Assembly: GCF_024648885.1 (NCBI RefSeq) | Contig: NZ_JANBBF010000010.1 | Span: forward strand, 682,001-746,000 | DNA: 64,000 nucleotides | Source: Prauserella salsuginis | Lineage (GTDB): Bacteria; Actinomycetota; Actinomycetes; Mycobacteriales; Pseudonocardiaceae | Direction of reading: 5' to 3' | Shown here: positions 9,658 to 18,211 of the stretch, piece after piece | How the letters are laid out: every line of letters begins with the position of its first letter | Numbering within the stretch: position 1 is the stretch's first letter | The notes under the pieces: model-generated | Told to the model about the DNA's origin: nothing | What the model saw: only the letters and a program-made list of their open reading frames with translations | Database searches by the model: none | Program-made: the position numbers and the translations under genes

Positions 9658-10686
9658 TTACTTGGCCGAGTCATCCTCGCCGGTGTCCGGCGGGATGATC
9701 ATGTCCTTGACGTCGATGTTGTTCTCGAGGGCGCCGCGGTCGACCATCAGGTCCGGCACTCGCTGGATGCGCTCGGGGTCGAGGCTGCTCTCGAAGGTGA
9801 GCAGTGTCGTCATCGGGGCGAGGTCCTCGGGCAGGCCGACGTGCTCGACCAGCAGCGGGTCGATCACCTCGGTGCGGTCGGCGGTCTCGGCCTCGTTGCT
9901 GGCCTTGACCATGGCGCGCTGGAACGCGGCGACCGTCTTGGGGTTCTCGTCCGCGAACTCGGCGGTGGTGCCGTAGCCGGCCATCGGCAGGTCCTTCAGC
10001 GGGCCGGTCATCGGGTCCCACCGCGACTCGGCGCCGAGCTCCTTCTGGTTCATGGCGATGAAGGGGTCGGGGAAGAACGCCGCGTCGATGTCCTTGCCGA
10101 GGCCCTTCTGCGAGGTGCTGAACCCGCCGGGCTTCCAGTTGACCTTGTCGAGGTCGACGTCGTTCGCCTCGGCCCACGCCTTGGTGAGGATGTCGGCCAG
10201 GGTGCCTTCCGGGGTCACGCCGACCGTCTTGCCCTCGAGGTCCTTCGGCTCCTCGAGCGGCGAGTTCTTCGGCACCATGACCGCGTTGGACTTCGGTGCC
10301 GCCGAGGAGGCGTCGGCGATCAGCTTGAGGTCCATCGTTCCCGCGGCCTGCTGGTCGAAGAAGCCGGTGTAACCCGAATAGATGATGTCGACCTCACCCG
10401 AGTTGAGCTTGTTGAAGCCCTTGTCGGCGCTGTCGACCTTGATCGGGTTGACCTGGAGGCCTTCGTCGGAGAAGTAGCCCCGCTCGCGGGCGAGGTGGAA
10501 GGCGGCGAGGTCGATCGTGCCCTGGATCGACACGTTGACCTTCGACTTCTCGACCTGGGCGTTGCCGCTGTCGTCCTCATCCGAACCGCCGAGGAGGCCA
10601 CAACCGCTGACGGAGGCGAACACGGCGAGGCCGGCGGTGAGCGCGGCGAGGCGCCGACCGCTGGCGCGGCGTTGTGATGGACGCAA
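9658..10686 (-). CDS. ABC transporter substrate-binding lipoprotein, NMT1/SsuA-like
   Basis: This extracytoplasmic solute receptor feeds the importer encoded by the next three genes. The TTG start at 10686 has AGGAG about six bases upstream and gives a classic lipoprotein signal: RRxSGRR, a hydrophobic stretch and lipobox SVSGC with Cys29. The mature part has the NMT1/THI5-like pattern seen in nitrate, sulfonate and pyrimidine-precursor binding proteins (IQGTIDLAAFHLARERGYFSDEGL, then DIIYSGYTGF and LEGKTVGVTPEGT). Length is 342 residues. The ligand is not predictable by eye; aliphatic sulfonate, taurine, nitrate or a thiamine precursor all remain possible. An upstream promoter candidate lies at 10788-10816. 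Confidence 0.9.
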   Translation of the reverse strand: MRPSQRRASGRRLAALTAGLAVFASVSGCGLLGGSDEDDSGNAQVEKSKVNVSIQGTIDLAAFHLARERGYFSDEGLQVNPIKVDSADKGFNKLNSGEVDIIYSGYTGFFDQQAAGTMDLKLIADASSAAPKSNAVMVPKNSPLEEPKDLEGKTVGVTPEGTLADILTKAWAEANDVDLDKVNWKPGGFSTSQKGLGKDIDAAFFPDPFIAMNQKELGAESRWDPMTGPLKDLPMAGYGTTAEFADENPKTVAAFQRAMVKASNEAETADRTEVIDPLLVEHVGLPEDLAPMTTLLTFESSLDPERIQRVPDLMVDRGALENNIDVKDMIIPPDTGEDDSAK

Positions 10687-11322
10687 GGCAACTCCTCGTG
10701 GGACTAGATGATGGCGTGGGGTGACCACAATGGCGCAGACCTGCGAGGATCGCTGGTCCGAACCGGGCGCACCGAAGATGCGGCCCCACTCTATTAAGCA
10801 GGCAAAGCGATCACAACGGGTGCTCAGTACCAAGGAGTGAGTGTTGGATGTCACCCTCCCGGCACTGAGTTGGATTATGAAACACTACTGAACGTGTTTC
10901 CGAATCCTGGGTTATAGACCACGAAGGTGAACGCTGAGTAACGGGACGGTGGGCTTCGCCCTGTTCTAACCTAAGAGGGTTACGTGCTAACAGGTCGTTC
11001 GCTACTCTCTGCCTCTGCCTACTCGGGAATCGGGTTGCACGCTCACTGAAATGAGTGTCTGTCGACGACGAGGGATCGATGATCCCGCGACGGAGGAAGA
11101 CCGTTGACGGGTGTGCGGTGCTTCGCGTCGGGATGCGGCGCTCATCCGGGAGGCGTACGTACTGAGCGGTTGCATCCGCGAGGTGCCGGGGCCGAGCGCC
11201 CCGGTGGGGCGGTCGGTCGCCACCGCCGTTGCTGGTGCACCGGGTCCCCGGGCCGGCAGGTCCCGGTCGGGACGGCAAATCGGCAGGAGCCGTAGGGCTC
11301 GAACTTTGGGAGTGTGCTCGTA
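10687..11322. other. long divergent intergenic region between ABC importer and NIT kinase
   Basis: About 640 bases separate the minus-strand importer from the plus-strand kinase operon. It contains a good minus-strand promoter candidate (10788-10816) and a slightly less GC-rich stretch around 10840-11060. I see no convincing gene. The plus-strand promoter could not be placed. Confidence 0.5.
10788..10816 (-). promoter_or_regulatory. candidate sigma-70 promoter of the ABC importer operon
   Basis: On the minus strand TTGTGA (10816-10811) and TAGAGT (10793-10788) are separated by exactly 17 bases. Transcription would start near 10781, giving a leader of about 95 bases before the TTG start of the binding-protein gene. 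Confidence 0.5.
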
Positions 11323-14300
11323 GTGCTCGACGAGAAGGCGGAGGAAGGGCAGGCCGGCGGCGACGGCGGCCCTGACGGCCCGACCGCCGAGGCGACTGCC
11401 TCCCCGTCGGCCGGCGGGGCCGGCAGCGGCGGTTCCGGACGTGGTCTGCGCAACTGGCGGCTCCGGTCAAAACTCGCGCTGATTCTGATCATTCCCACGA
11501 TCACCGCGCTCGTGCTCGGGGGCCTGCGCGTCTACGAATCCCTCGACCGGGCGAATCAGCTGCGGCAGACCGCCGACCAGGTCCAGCTGGCCGACCAGAT
11601 CAGCGACGTCGTCCACCAGCTCCAGATCGAACGCGAACTCGCGGTGCTCAAACTGGGTGCCAACCCCGGCAACACCGAACGGGCGAACCTGTTCAACGCC
11701 CAGGTCGACCAGGTCGACACCGCGGTAGGGCGGCTGAACGACCTGGCGGGCGAACTCACCGTCGACGACCCGGCGATGCAGGCGCGTTACGACTCCGGGG
11801 TGAACCGGCTCGGCGTGCTCGAATCCATGCGGCAGGCGGTCACCGAAGGCGCGATGACCCCGCGCACCCTGCTCGACCAGTACACCCTGCTCATCACCGG
11901 CCTGGTCCAGCTGGACCGGGAGGTCACGACCGCGATCAACGACCGGGACCTGCTCCGCGACAGCAACGCGATCCACGCACTGTCGGAAGCCAAGGAGTAC
12001 ATCTCCCTCGAAGGTGCGATCGTCTCGCTGGCCGCGCAGCAGAACGACTTCCCGCAGTACATGGTCGACGACGCCAGGGACGCCATGGCCAGCGGTGAGT
12101 CGGCGTCCGAGGACTTCAACGCCTACGCCTCGCTGCAACAGCGGCAGTACTTCACCGACACCGTCTCCGCCCCGGAGATCGACCGCAGGCAGATGGTGCG
12201 CGACCAGGCATTCGCCCGCGTCGCGAACGACGAGCCGCCGCAGATCAACCGGCAGGAGTTCGTCAACGACCTCGCCGTCACCCGCGACAACTACCGGGAG
12301 GCCGAGTCCGGCCTGCTGAGCGACCTGGAACAGCAGTCGGCCGGTCTCGCCGAGGACACGACGTTCGCCGCCTGGCGTGACGCCGCCATCGTCGCCATCG
12401 CCCTGATCGCGGCGCTGGCTCTGATGCTCTACGTGTCGCGGTCGATGCTCGCGCCGCTGCGGACGCTGCGGGAGAACGCGCTCGAGGTCGCCTACGTCCG
12501 GCTGCCGGAGACCGTGCGCCGCATCCTGGCCGACCCGAACCCGATGGAGGCCTCCCGCAAGGGCATCAGCCCCGTGCCGGTGGAGACCAAGGAGGAGATC
12601 GGCGAAGTCGCCCGGTCGTTCGACGTGGTGCACGAACGGGCCGTGCGCATGGCCGCCGAGCAGGCGCTGCTGCGGGAGAACGTCAACGGCATCTTCGTCA
12701 ACCTCTCGCGGCGCAGTCAGCGGCTCGTGGAACGTCAGCTCGGCGTGATCGACAGTCTCGAATCCGAAGAGCAGGACCCGGATCAGCTGGCGCACCTGTT
12801 CGAGCTCGACCACCTCGCGACCCGGCTCCGCCGTAACGGCGAGAGCCTGCTGGTCCTTTCCGGGGCCGGCCTGTCGAAGTCCATGGCCAAGCCGGTGCCC
12901 GCCGCCGACGTCGTCGGTGCCTCGGTGTCGGAGATCGAACAGTACGCCCGTGTCGAGGTCGGCAGCGTGCCGGACGTCGCCGTGCACGGCCGCGCCGTCA
13001 ACGACCTGGTGCACCTCCTGGCGGAACTGCTCGACAACGCCACCTACTTCTCCGAGCCCGATACCAGGATCAGCGTGCGGGCCGCGGTGACCCGCAAGCG
13101 TTCGCTGGCCATCCAGATCACCGACCGCGGTGTCGGCATGAGCGAGGAGCAGTTCGCCGAGGCCAACGAGCGGCTGGCCGACCCGCCGGACCTGGACGTG
13201 TCGGTGACCCGGCGCATGGGTCTGTACGTGGTGGCACGCCTGGCGCAGCGGCACGGCATCGATGTCCGGCTCCGCGAGAACGAGGACATCGAGGGCGGCG
13301 TCGTCGCCAGGGTCGTCGTGCCGCGGGAACTGCTCACCGACGCGCCGGGCGGCCCGGCCGGCATGACCCCGGCGATGGGCGGCCAGCACAACGGGTCGTA
13401 CGCCGGGGTGCCCGCCGCGGCCGAGCTGCCGATGCGGCGGCTCGCCGACGCCGAAGGTGTCGGCGGGCCCGTGCCGGACGCCACGGCCGCGCAGCCGACG
13501 AGCGCGTTCGAACCGGCGCAAGCCTTCGACGGCTCGCGGTGGCCGAGTGCAGAGGACGTCCCGGAGGACGCATCCGAGCTCGACTACCTGTCGGGCGCTC
13601 CGGGTGGCGGTGACCCGGCGACGACCGTCATGCCCGCGGCCTCCGGCCCGGCCGGCGGCGGCTCCGAGGACGGCCAGCCCGGGCTGACGCCACTCGACCA
13701 GCCGATCAGCCTCGACGACCTGGTCGGCGGTCCGAACAAGGCCGCGGGCCCGTTCGTGAGCCCCGCCGAGCAGGAACCGGACGCCCTGCCGAAGCGCACG
13801 CCGGGTGAGACGACCGGGTCGGCGCAGCCCTCGTGGCCGCCGCAGCAGCCGGCAGACATCGGTAACGGCAACGGCTGGCCGGACACGACCGGCGACGGCG
13901 GGTCCGCTGCCGGTACGGTGCCCGAGGACAACCCGCTCGCGCTGCCGAAGCGTGAGCCGCGCTACGTGTCGCCGGAATCGGCGGCCGGTTCCGGAACGTC
14001 GCAGGGGATCAGCGGTAACGGGACCACGGGTGCCGCAGGTGCCGCTGCGGCGGCAGGTGCGGCACAGGCTGGAACAGAGAGTGCGGCGCTGGAGGAAGAA
14101 GCGCCGACGAAGCGGCTGCCGATATACCAGTCGGTGTTGTCGCGCTGGTTCAGCGAGGAAGAAGAAGACGTGCCGGAGGCAGGGGCCGGCGATCAGACCA
14201 GCGACGTCGCGGACGCAGGCACCGCACTCGCCGGCGCTTCTTCCGGTGGCGCCTCCGCCGGAGGAGTACAGGAGGACTGGCGGAGCGTGTCGGACACCGG

Positions 14301-14658
14301 TTGGGAAGCGGCGCAGTCGCTGCTCGAGCCGAAGGGTGAGGAGATCACGACGGCGGGCCTGCCGAAGCGGGTGCCGAACGCGTATCTGGTGCCGGGCTCG
14401 GTCACCGAGGCGAGCGACACCACCCCTGCCAGCAGCGCGGGCGCGGAAGCCGACCCCGCTGCGGCCGCCCCCACGGCGACGGCGAAGCCCGCCGTGTCGC
14501 GTTCGGCCGAGGCAGCCCGTAATCGCATGGCCTCGTTCCAGCGCGGGTTCACCAGCGGCAGGCACGCACTGAAAGAACAACCGGATCAAACAGGCACACA
14601 GTCCGAGGCCGAGTCGAACGGTTCGACCGACAACGGCGTTCACGGGGCGAAGGAGTAA
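11323..14658 (+). CDS. NIT-domain sensor histidine-kinase-like protein (conservon CvnA type)
   Basis: This is the first gene of a complete conservon. Membrane helix 1 is near residues 50-70, followed by a NIT-type sensing domain, helix 2 near 350-370, a HAMP region and a dimerisation segment with the same LFELDHLATR motif as the kinase at 2911. The ATPase domain has N box ELLDNAT and G1 box TDRGVGM. The tail of about 430 residues is low-complexity with recurring LPKR motifs. A GTG at 11314 lies one base behind the GGGAG ribosome-binding site, whereas the in-frame GTG at 11323 has a normal ten-base spacing, so I chose 11323. In Streptomyces conservons such proteins work with the roadblock, DUF742 and GTPase products encoded directly downstream. 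Confidence 0.9.
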   Translation: MLDEKAEEGQAGGDGGPDGPTAEATASPSAGGAGSGGSGRGLRNWRLRSKLALILIIPTITALVLGGLRVYESLDRANQLRQTADQVQLADQISDVVHQLQIERELAVLKLGANPGNTERANLFNAQVDQVDTAVGRLNDLAGELTVDDPAMQARYDSGVNRLGVLESMRQAVTEGAMTPRTLLDQYTLLITGLVQLDREVTTAINDRDLLRDSNAIHALSEAKEYISLEGAIVSLAAQQNDFPQYMVDDARDAMASGESASEDFNAYASLQQRQYFTDTVSAPEIDRRQMVRDQAFARVANDEPPQINRQEFVNDLAVTRDNYREAESGLLSDLEQQSAGLAEDTTFAAWRDAAIVAIALIAALALMLYVSRSMLAPLRTLRENALEVAYVRLPETVRRILADPNPMEASRKGISPVPVETKEEIGEVARSFDVVHERAVRMAAEQALLRENVNGIFVNLSRRSQRLVERQLGVIDSLESEEQDPDQLAHLFELDHLATRLRRNGESLLVLSGAGLSKSMAKPVPAADVVGASVSEIEQYARVEVGSVPDVAVHGRAVNDLVHLLAELLDNATYFSEPDTRISVRAAVTRKRSLAIQITDRGVGMSEEQFAEANERLADPPDLDVSVTRRMGLYVVARLAQRHGIDVRLRENEDIEGGVVARVVVPRELLTDAPGGPAGMTPAMGGQHNGSYAGVPAAAELPMRRLADAEGVGGPVPDATAAQPTSAFEPAQAFDGSRWPSAEDVPEDASELDYLSGAPGGGDPATTVMPAASGPAGGGSEDGQPGLTPLDQPISLDDLVGGPNKAAGPFVSPAEQEPDALPKRTPGETTGSAQPSWPPQQPADIGNGNGWPDTTGDGGSAAGTVPEDNPLALPKREPRYVSPESAAGSGTSQGISGNGTTGAAGAAAAAGAAQAGTESAALEEEAPTKRLPIYQSVLSRWFSEEEEDVPEAGAGDQTSDVADAGTALAGASSGGASAGGVQEDWRSVSDTGWEAAQSLLEPKGEEITTAGLPKRVPNAYLVPGSVTEASDTTPASSAGAEADPAAAAPTATAKPAVSRSAEAARNRMASFQRGFTSGRHALKEQPDQTGTQSEAESNGSTDNGVHGAKE

Positions 14659-14661
14659 GAG

Positions 14662-15120
14662 TTGACACGCGCTGGTTCGATGCAGCCGGGTACGCCCCGG
14701 CAGGGCAACTCCGGCCAGGCCGGGAGCTTCGCCTGGCTCATCACCGACTTCGTGCACCGGGTTCCCGGGGTCGCACATTCCGTGGTCGTGTCCGCGGACG
14801 GGCTGCTGCTGGCGTCCTCGAAGGGCCTGCCGAAGGACCGTGCCGACCAGCTGGCCGCGGTGGCGTCGGGGTTGACGTCGCTGGCTCGGGGCGCCGCGCA
14901 GGTCTTCGAGGGCGGGCCGGTGGCCCAGACCGTCGTCGAGATGGCCAACGGCTTCCTGTTCCTGATGTCGGTCTCCGACGGCTCCTGTCTCGCCGTGCTC
15001 GGCGCACCGGACAGCGACATCGGTCTGGTCGTGTACGAGATGACCCTGCTGGTCGACCGCGTCGGCCAGCAGATGACCCCGGAACTGCGTGCCCAGCTGC
15101 AGGGCAGCACCCGCCGGTGA
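14662..15120 (+). CDS. roadblock/LC7 domain protein (conservon CvnB type)
   Basis: This 152-residue protein has a single roadblock/LC7 domain ([27 protein letters not shown] through [12 protein letters not shown]). Bacterial roadblock proteins of this kind regulate small GTPases such as MglA; here the partner is probably the GTPase at 16094. The TTG start follows AAGGAGT. It is separated from the kinase stop by three bases, so the two are surely cotranscribed. The protein is closely similar to the second roadblock protein at 16945, including the [20 protein letters not shown] segment, indicating a duplication. Confidence 0.92.
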   Translation: MTRAGSMQPGTPRQGNSGQAGSFAWLITDFVHRVPGVAHSVVVSADGLLLASSKGLPKDRADQLAAVASGLTSLARGAAQVFEGGPVAQTVVEMANGFLFLMSVSDGSCLAVLGAPDSDIGLVVYEMTLLVDRVGQQMTPELRAQLQGSTRR

Positions 15121-15198
15121 GCTCACCGTCACGAGGACTTGGCGCAAGGTTGCCGATGATGTATCCACCGACAGTGAGCACACACTGAGGAGACCGCC

Positions 15199-16113
15199 GT
15201 GGATTCCGGGCACTCACGAGGTGATCGACGGTGGGACCGGGGGCAACAGCCCGGTCCGCCGGACGAGCAGGACGGTCGCGCCGACGAGGCGTGGCGGCCG
15301 ATCAGACCCAGCAAACGGGTGGACCGCGGCAGCGACTGGCTGTACCAGTCGGACGAGGACTCGGGCGGCGATCCCGCCGACTTCAGCGTCTCCGAATACC
15401 GGGAACGGCTGCTCGGCGGGCCGGGCTCGGAGCTGTACGGCTCACACGACGTGCCGCACCGCAGCGGCTCACCCGAACGTGAGCACCCGGATTTCAGCAG
15501 CGGCTATCACGTGCCGTACGCGGAGAACTCGCTCAGCGGGCGCAATGAGTTCGCCCGTGATTTCGACCGCTACGATGACGAGCTCCGCCGCGACGGCTAC
15601 GACACGGGCGAGTGGCGCACCGGTGACTTCGGCACCGGCAGGTTCCCGCCGGTGGACGACGGGTTCCGCCCCTCACCCGTACCCCGTCAGCCGTCGGGCG
15701 ACACGTTCGGACCGCAGCGGATCGACCTGGGAGGTTCCGGACCGGTGCCAGAGGAAACACCGTCCGAGAGTTCCGGGCTGGTCCGACCGTACTTTCGTAC
15801 GAAAGGCCGCACCCGGCCGAGCCAGGACCTCGCGATCGAGACCCTGATCTCGACGTCGGAACAGGGCAGGCGGCTCGACGGGGTGCGGGTACCGGAGCAC
15901 AAGCACATCTGCGGGCTCTGCCTCGACACCAGGTCGGTCGCCGAGGTGGCCGCCCTGCTGAAGATGCCGCTCGGTGTGGTGCGGGTTCTGGTTGGTGACG
16001 TTGCCGGTCTGGGGCTGGTGCTGGTGCACTCCCCGAACACGAACACCATGGTGGGCGACCGGCCCAGTATCGAATTCATGGAAAGGGTTCTCAGTGGCCT
16101 TCGGCGAATTTGA
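15199..16113 (+). CDS. DUF742 protein (conservon CvnC type)
   Basis: The C-terminal 110 residues form the DUF742 domain: LVRPYFRTKGRT, HICGLC, a winged-helix-like SVAEVAALLKMPLGVVRVLVGDVAGLGLVLV and the final FMERVLSGL. The first 190 residues are polar, Asp/Gly/Arg-rich and probably disordered, making the protein much longer than the usual 110-130 residues. The start GTG at 15199 follows GAGGAG by six bases. It sits between the roadblock and GTPase genes and overlaps the GTPase start by 20 bases. Its exact role in conservons is unknown; the fold suggests a protein or nucleic-acid binding adaptor. Confidence 0.9.
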   Translation: MDSGHSRGDRRWDRGQQPGPPDEQDGRADEAWRPIRPSKRVDRGSDWLYQSDEDSGGDPADFSVSEYRERLLGGPGSELYGSHDVPHRSGSPEREHPDFSSGYHVPYAENSLSGRNEFARDFDRYDDELRRDGYDTGEWRTGDFGTGRFPPVDDGFRPSPVPRQPSGDTFGPQRIDLGGSGPVPEETPSESSGLVRPYFRTKGRTRPSQDLAIETLISTSEQGRRLDGVRVPEHKHICGLCLDTRSVAEVAALLKMPLGVVRVLVGDVAGLGLVLVHSPNTNTMVGDRPSIEFMERVLSGLRRI

Positions 16114-16702
16114 TTCCGACACACCTGCGCCTGCCGCTGGAGGACCCACGTCCTCGACGAAGATCGTGGTCGCGGGTGGTTTCGGCGTCGGGAAGACGAC
16201 TCTGGTCGGTGCGGTGTCGGAGATCGACCCGCTGACGACCGAGGCGTCGATGACCGAGGCGAGTGTGTCCGTGGACGACCTGTCCGCGACGCCGCAGAAG
16301 GCGACCACGACGGTCGCCATGGACTTCGGCCGGATCTCGCTCGACTCCGACCTGGTGCTCTACGTCTTCGGCACGCCGGGCCAGCACCGGTTCTGGTTCA
16401 TGTGGGACGACCTGGCGAAGGGCGCCATCGGCGCGGTCGTGCTGGTCGACACGCGGCGGCTGGCCGACGCGTTCCCGTCGATCGACTTCTTCGAGAACCG
16501 CAAGCTGCCGTACATCGTGGCCATCAACTGCTTCGACCGGCTGCTGCACCACTCGATCGAGGACGTCCGGCACGCACTGACGATCTCCCCTTCGGTTCCG
16601 ATCATGGCCTGCGACGCACGGCAGCGGGACTCGGCCAAACAGGTGCTGATCTCGGTCGTGCAGCACGCGATCGCCCACGACTCCGCCCTTCAGGCAGGCT
16701 GA
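16094..16702 (+). CDS. small GTPase-like ATP/GTP-binding protein (conservon CvnD type)
   Basis: This 202-residue P-loop protein is of the MglA/Cvn type. The P-loop GGFGVGKTT is at residues 28-36, the G3-like segment is GTPGQHRF, and NCFD stands in the place of NKxD. The start GTG at 16094 lies inside the end of the DUF742 gene, with GAAAGG upstream, so translation is probably coupled. It completes the four-gene conservon kinase-roadblock-DUF742-GTPase. A switch protein downstream of the membrane kinase is inferred from Streptomyces conservons and has not been shown here. Confidence 0.92.
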   Translation: MAFGEFDSDTPAPAAGGPTSSTKIVVAGGFGVGKTTLVGAVSEIDPLTTEASMTEASVSVDDLSATPQKATTTVAMDFGRISLDSDLVLYVFGTPGQHRFWFMWDDLAKGAIGAVVLVDTRRLADAFPSIDFFENRKLPYIVAINCFDRLLHHSIEDVRHALTISPSVPIMACDARQRDSAKQVLISVVQHAIAHDSALQAG

Positions 16703-16944
16703 GCTACGCCGAACGTGTAGCCGGCCTGCTCAGCGGTTCCGGCCGCGGTGCTTGCCGACGGCCGATTCGAGCGATGTCGTCACTTCTCGGGTACGGGGTG
16801 ACGTGCGCGGGGTAGGACTCCGCGTATCGCCGGATGCCGCCGCTCAGGTGAAACCGCGCGTGACCGGGGACCTCGAGGTCGAACCCGCTTCGGGCGCCTA
16901 ATACTCTGACGCCCGAGCCGATGTGCGCGTGCGAAGGAGGGACA

Positions 16945-17355
16945 GTGACCGATCCCGGGCCCCGCGGCGACGTCGGCGGTCTCCTCACCGACTTCGTGCG
17001 CCGGGTCTCCGGCGCGGCCCACGCGATCGTCGTGTCCGCCGACGGGATGTTGCTGTCGGCCTCCGACGGGCTACCGCGTGACAGGGCCGACCAGCTGTCG
17101 GCCGTCGCCTCGGGGCTGGTGTCGCTCACACGCGGCGCGGCGGAGTCGTTCAACGGTGGCCGCGTCAATCAGACTGTGGTCGAAATGGATCGCGGTTATC
17201 TGTTCCTCATGTCGGTCGGCGAAGGGTCCTGCCTGGCGGCGCTGGCGGCCCCGTCGACCGATATCGGCGTGCTCGCCTACGAGATGGCGGTGCTGGCCGA
17301 CCGGCTCGGCCAGGACGGTGGCCGACTGCTGCACAGCGGTGGTGGGGCCCGGTGA
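16945..17355 (+). CDS. second roadblock/LC7 domain protein
   Basis: This 136-residue roadblock protein is a clear paralogue of the one at 14662. The GTG at 16945 follows GAAGGAGGG and is preferred to an in-frame ATG 24 bases upstream that precedes the ribosome-binding site. Its stop overlaps the start of the following DUF742 gene (GTGA). No kinase or GTPase gene accompanies this pair, so it may work with the kinase at 2911 or share the GTPase at 16094; that is inference. Confidence 0.9.
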   Translation: MTDPGPRGDVGGLLTDFVRRVSGAAHAIVVSADGMLLSASDGLPRDRADQLSAVASGLVSLTRGAAESFNGGRVNQTVVEMDRGYLFLMSVGEGSCLAALAAPSTDIGVLAYEMAVLADRLGQDGGRLLHSGGGAR

Positions 17356-18134
17356 CGCCGACGCACGAATGGGACCCGTCCGACTGGGACGCGCTGCACC
17401 AGGGCGGCCAGCGGGAGCACGACTCGCCGGATCGGTTCGACCTCGGCAGCCTGCCGCGGCAGCTCCCGCCGGGACGATCTCCCTCGGGCCGCCACTCCGC
17501 GGAGCGGTTTCCGCCCCCGCAGCAGCCGCCCGGTTCCTTTCCGGCCGAGCGGTTTCCCTCGGAGCAGTTCCCTCCGGAGGAACCGTCCGCATCGTTCCCG
17601 CCGGAGCAGTTCCCACCCGAGCAGTTCCCACCCGGGCAGTTCCCCTCGGAGCAGTTCCCGCCCGAGTCGCGGCCGCCGGCACCGCGGCGGAGCTCGTCGT
17701 CGCCGTCCTTCCCGCCCGCCTCACGGGCGGACATGCCGGAGGGACGCGGCCGCGGCGCCTCGCGGCCCGCGGGGCCACGGCGGATGCACCGGTCGCTGGT
17801 CCGCCCGTACGCACGTACCGGCGGACGGGTCGCTCCGGCCACCGACCTTCAGCTCGAGTCGCTGGTGTCGGCCGGCGACGTCGCCGGTGCGATCGCGTCC
17901 GGTGCGGTCGCCTCGACGGTGCAGCGGTTCATCTGCGACCTGTGCGCCGAGGAGGTCAAGTCGATCGCCGAGATCGCCGCGTACGCGCGCCTGCCGCTGG
18001 GCGTGGTGAAGGTGATCGTCTCCGACCTGGCCGACGCCGGCGCGGTGTCGATCCAGCGGCCGGGCATGGTGACGGGCGACCGCTCCTCGCAGGCCTTCAT
18101 GGAGCGCATCCTGGAGGGCCTCAAGGCCCTCTGA
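17352..18134 (+). CDS. second DUF742 protein with FPPEQ-repeat N-terminus
   Basis: The C-terminal 115 residues are a DUF742 domain ([54 protein letters not shown]). The first 145 residues are low-complexity: repeats of FPPEQ, FPSEQ and FPAER, then Ser/Arg-rich sequence, without predicted structure. The GTG start overlaps the roadblock stop by four bases, so the two are translationally coupled. The operon ends here; the next gene is on the other strand. Confidence 0.9.
   Translation: MTPTHEWDPSDWDALHQGGQREHDSPDRFDLGSLPRQLPPGRSPSGRHSAERFPPPQQPPGSFPAERFPSEQFPPEEPSASFPPEQFPPEQFPPGQFPSEQFPPESRPPAPRRSSSSPSFPPASRADMPEGRGRGASRPAGPRRMHRSLVRPYARTGGRVAPATDLQLESLVSAGDVAGAIASGAVASTVQRFICDLCAEEVKSIAEIAAYARLPLGVVKVIVSDLADAGAVSIQRPGMVTGDRSSQAFMERILEGLKAL
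17550..17670 (+). repeat. degenerate in-frame Gln-Phe-Pro repeat array
   Basis: Repeated 15-18 bp units encode variants of EQFPP and GQFPS within the N-terminal part of the DUF742 protein. Copies have diverged more than those in the kinase at 2911. Confidence 0.7.
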
Positions 18135-18211
18135 CCCGCGACTGTCACTCCCGTCGCTCTGCCCCTCCCCGACGCGGCCCTGCTCTCCCTGACGCGCCGA
18201 CGCGCCTGCGC

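Noticed and set aside
11467-15213. 1248-codon minus-strand open frame opposite the second kinase
   Set aside because: Antisense shadow across kinase and roadblock genes; Arg/Gly/His-rich with no family pattern.
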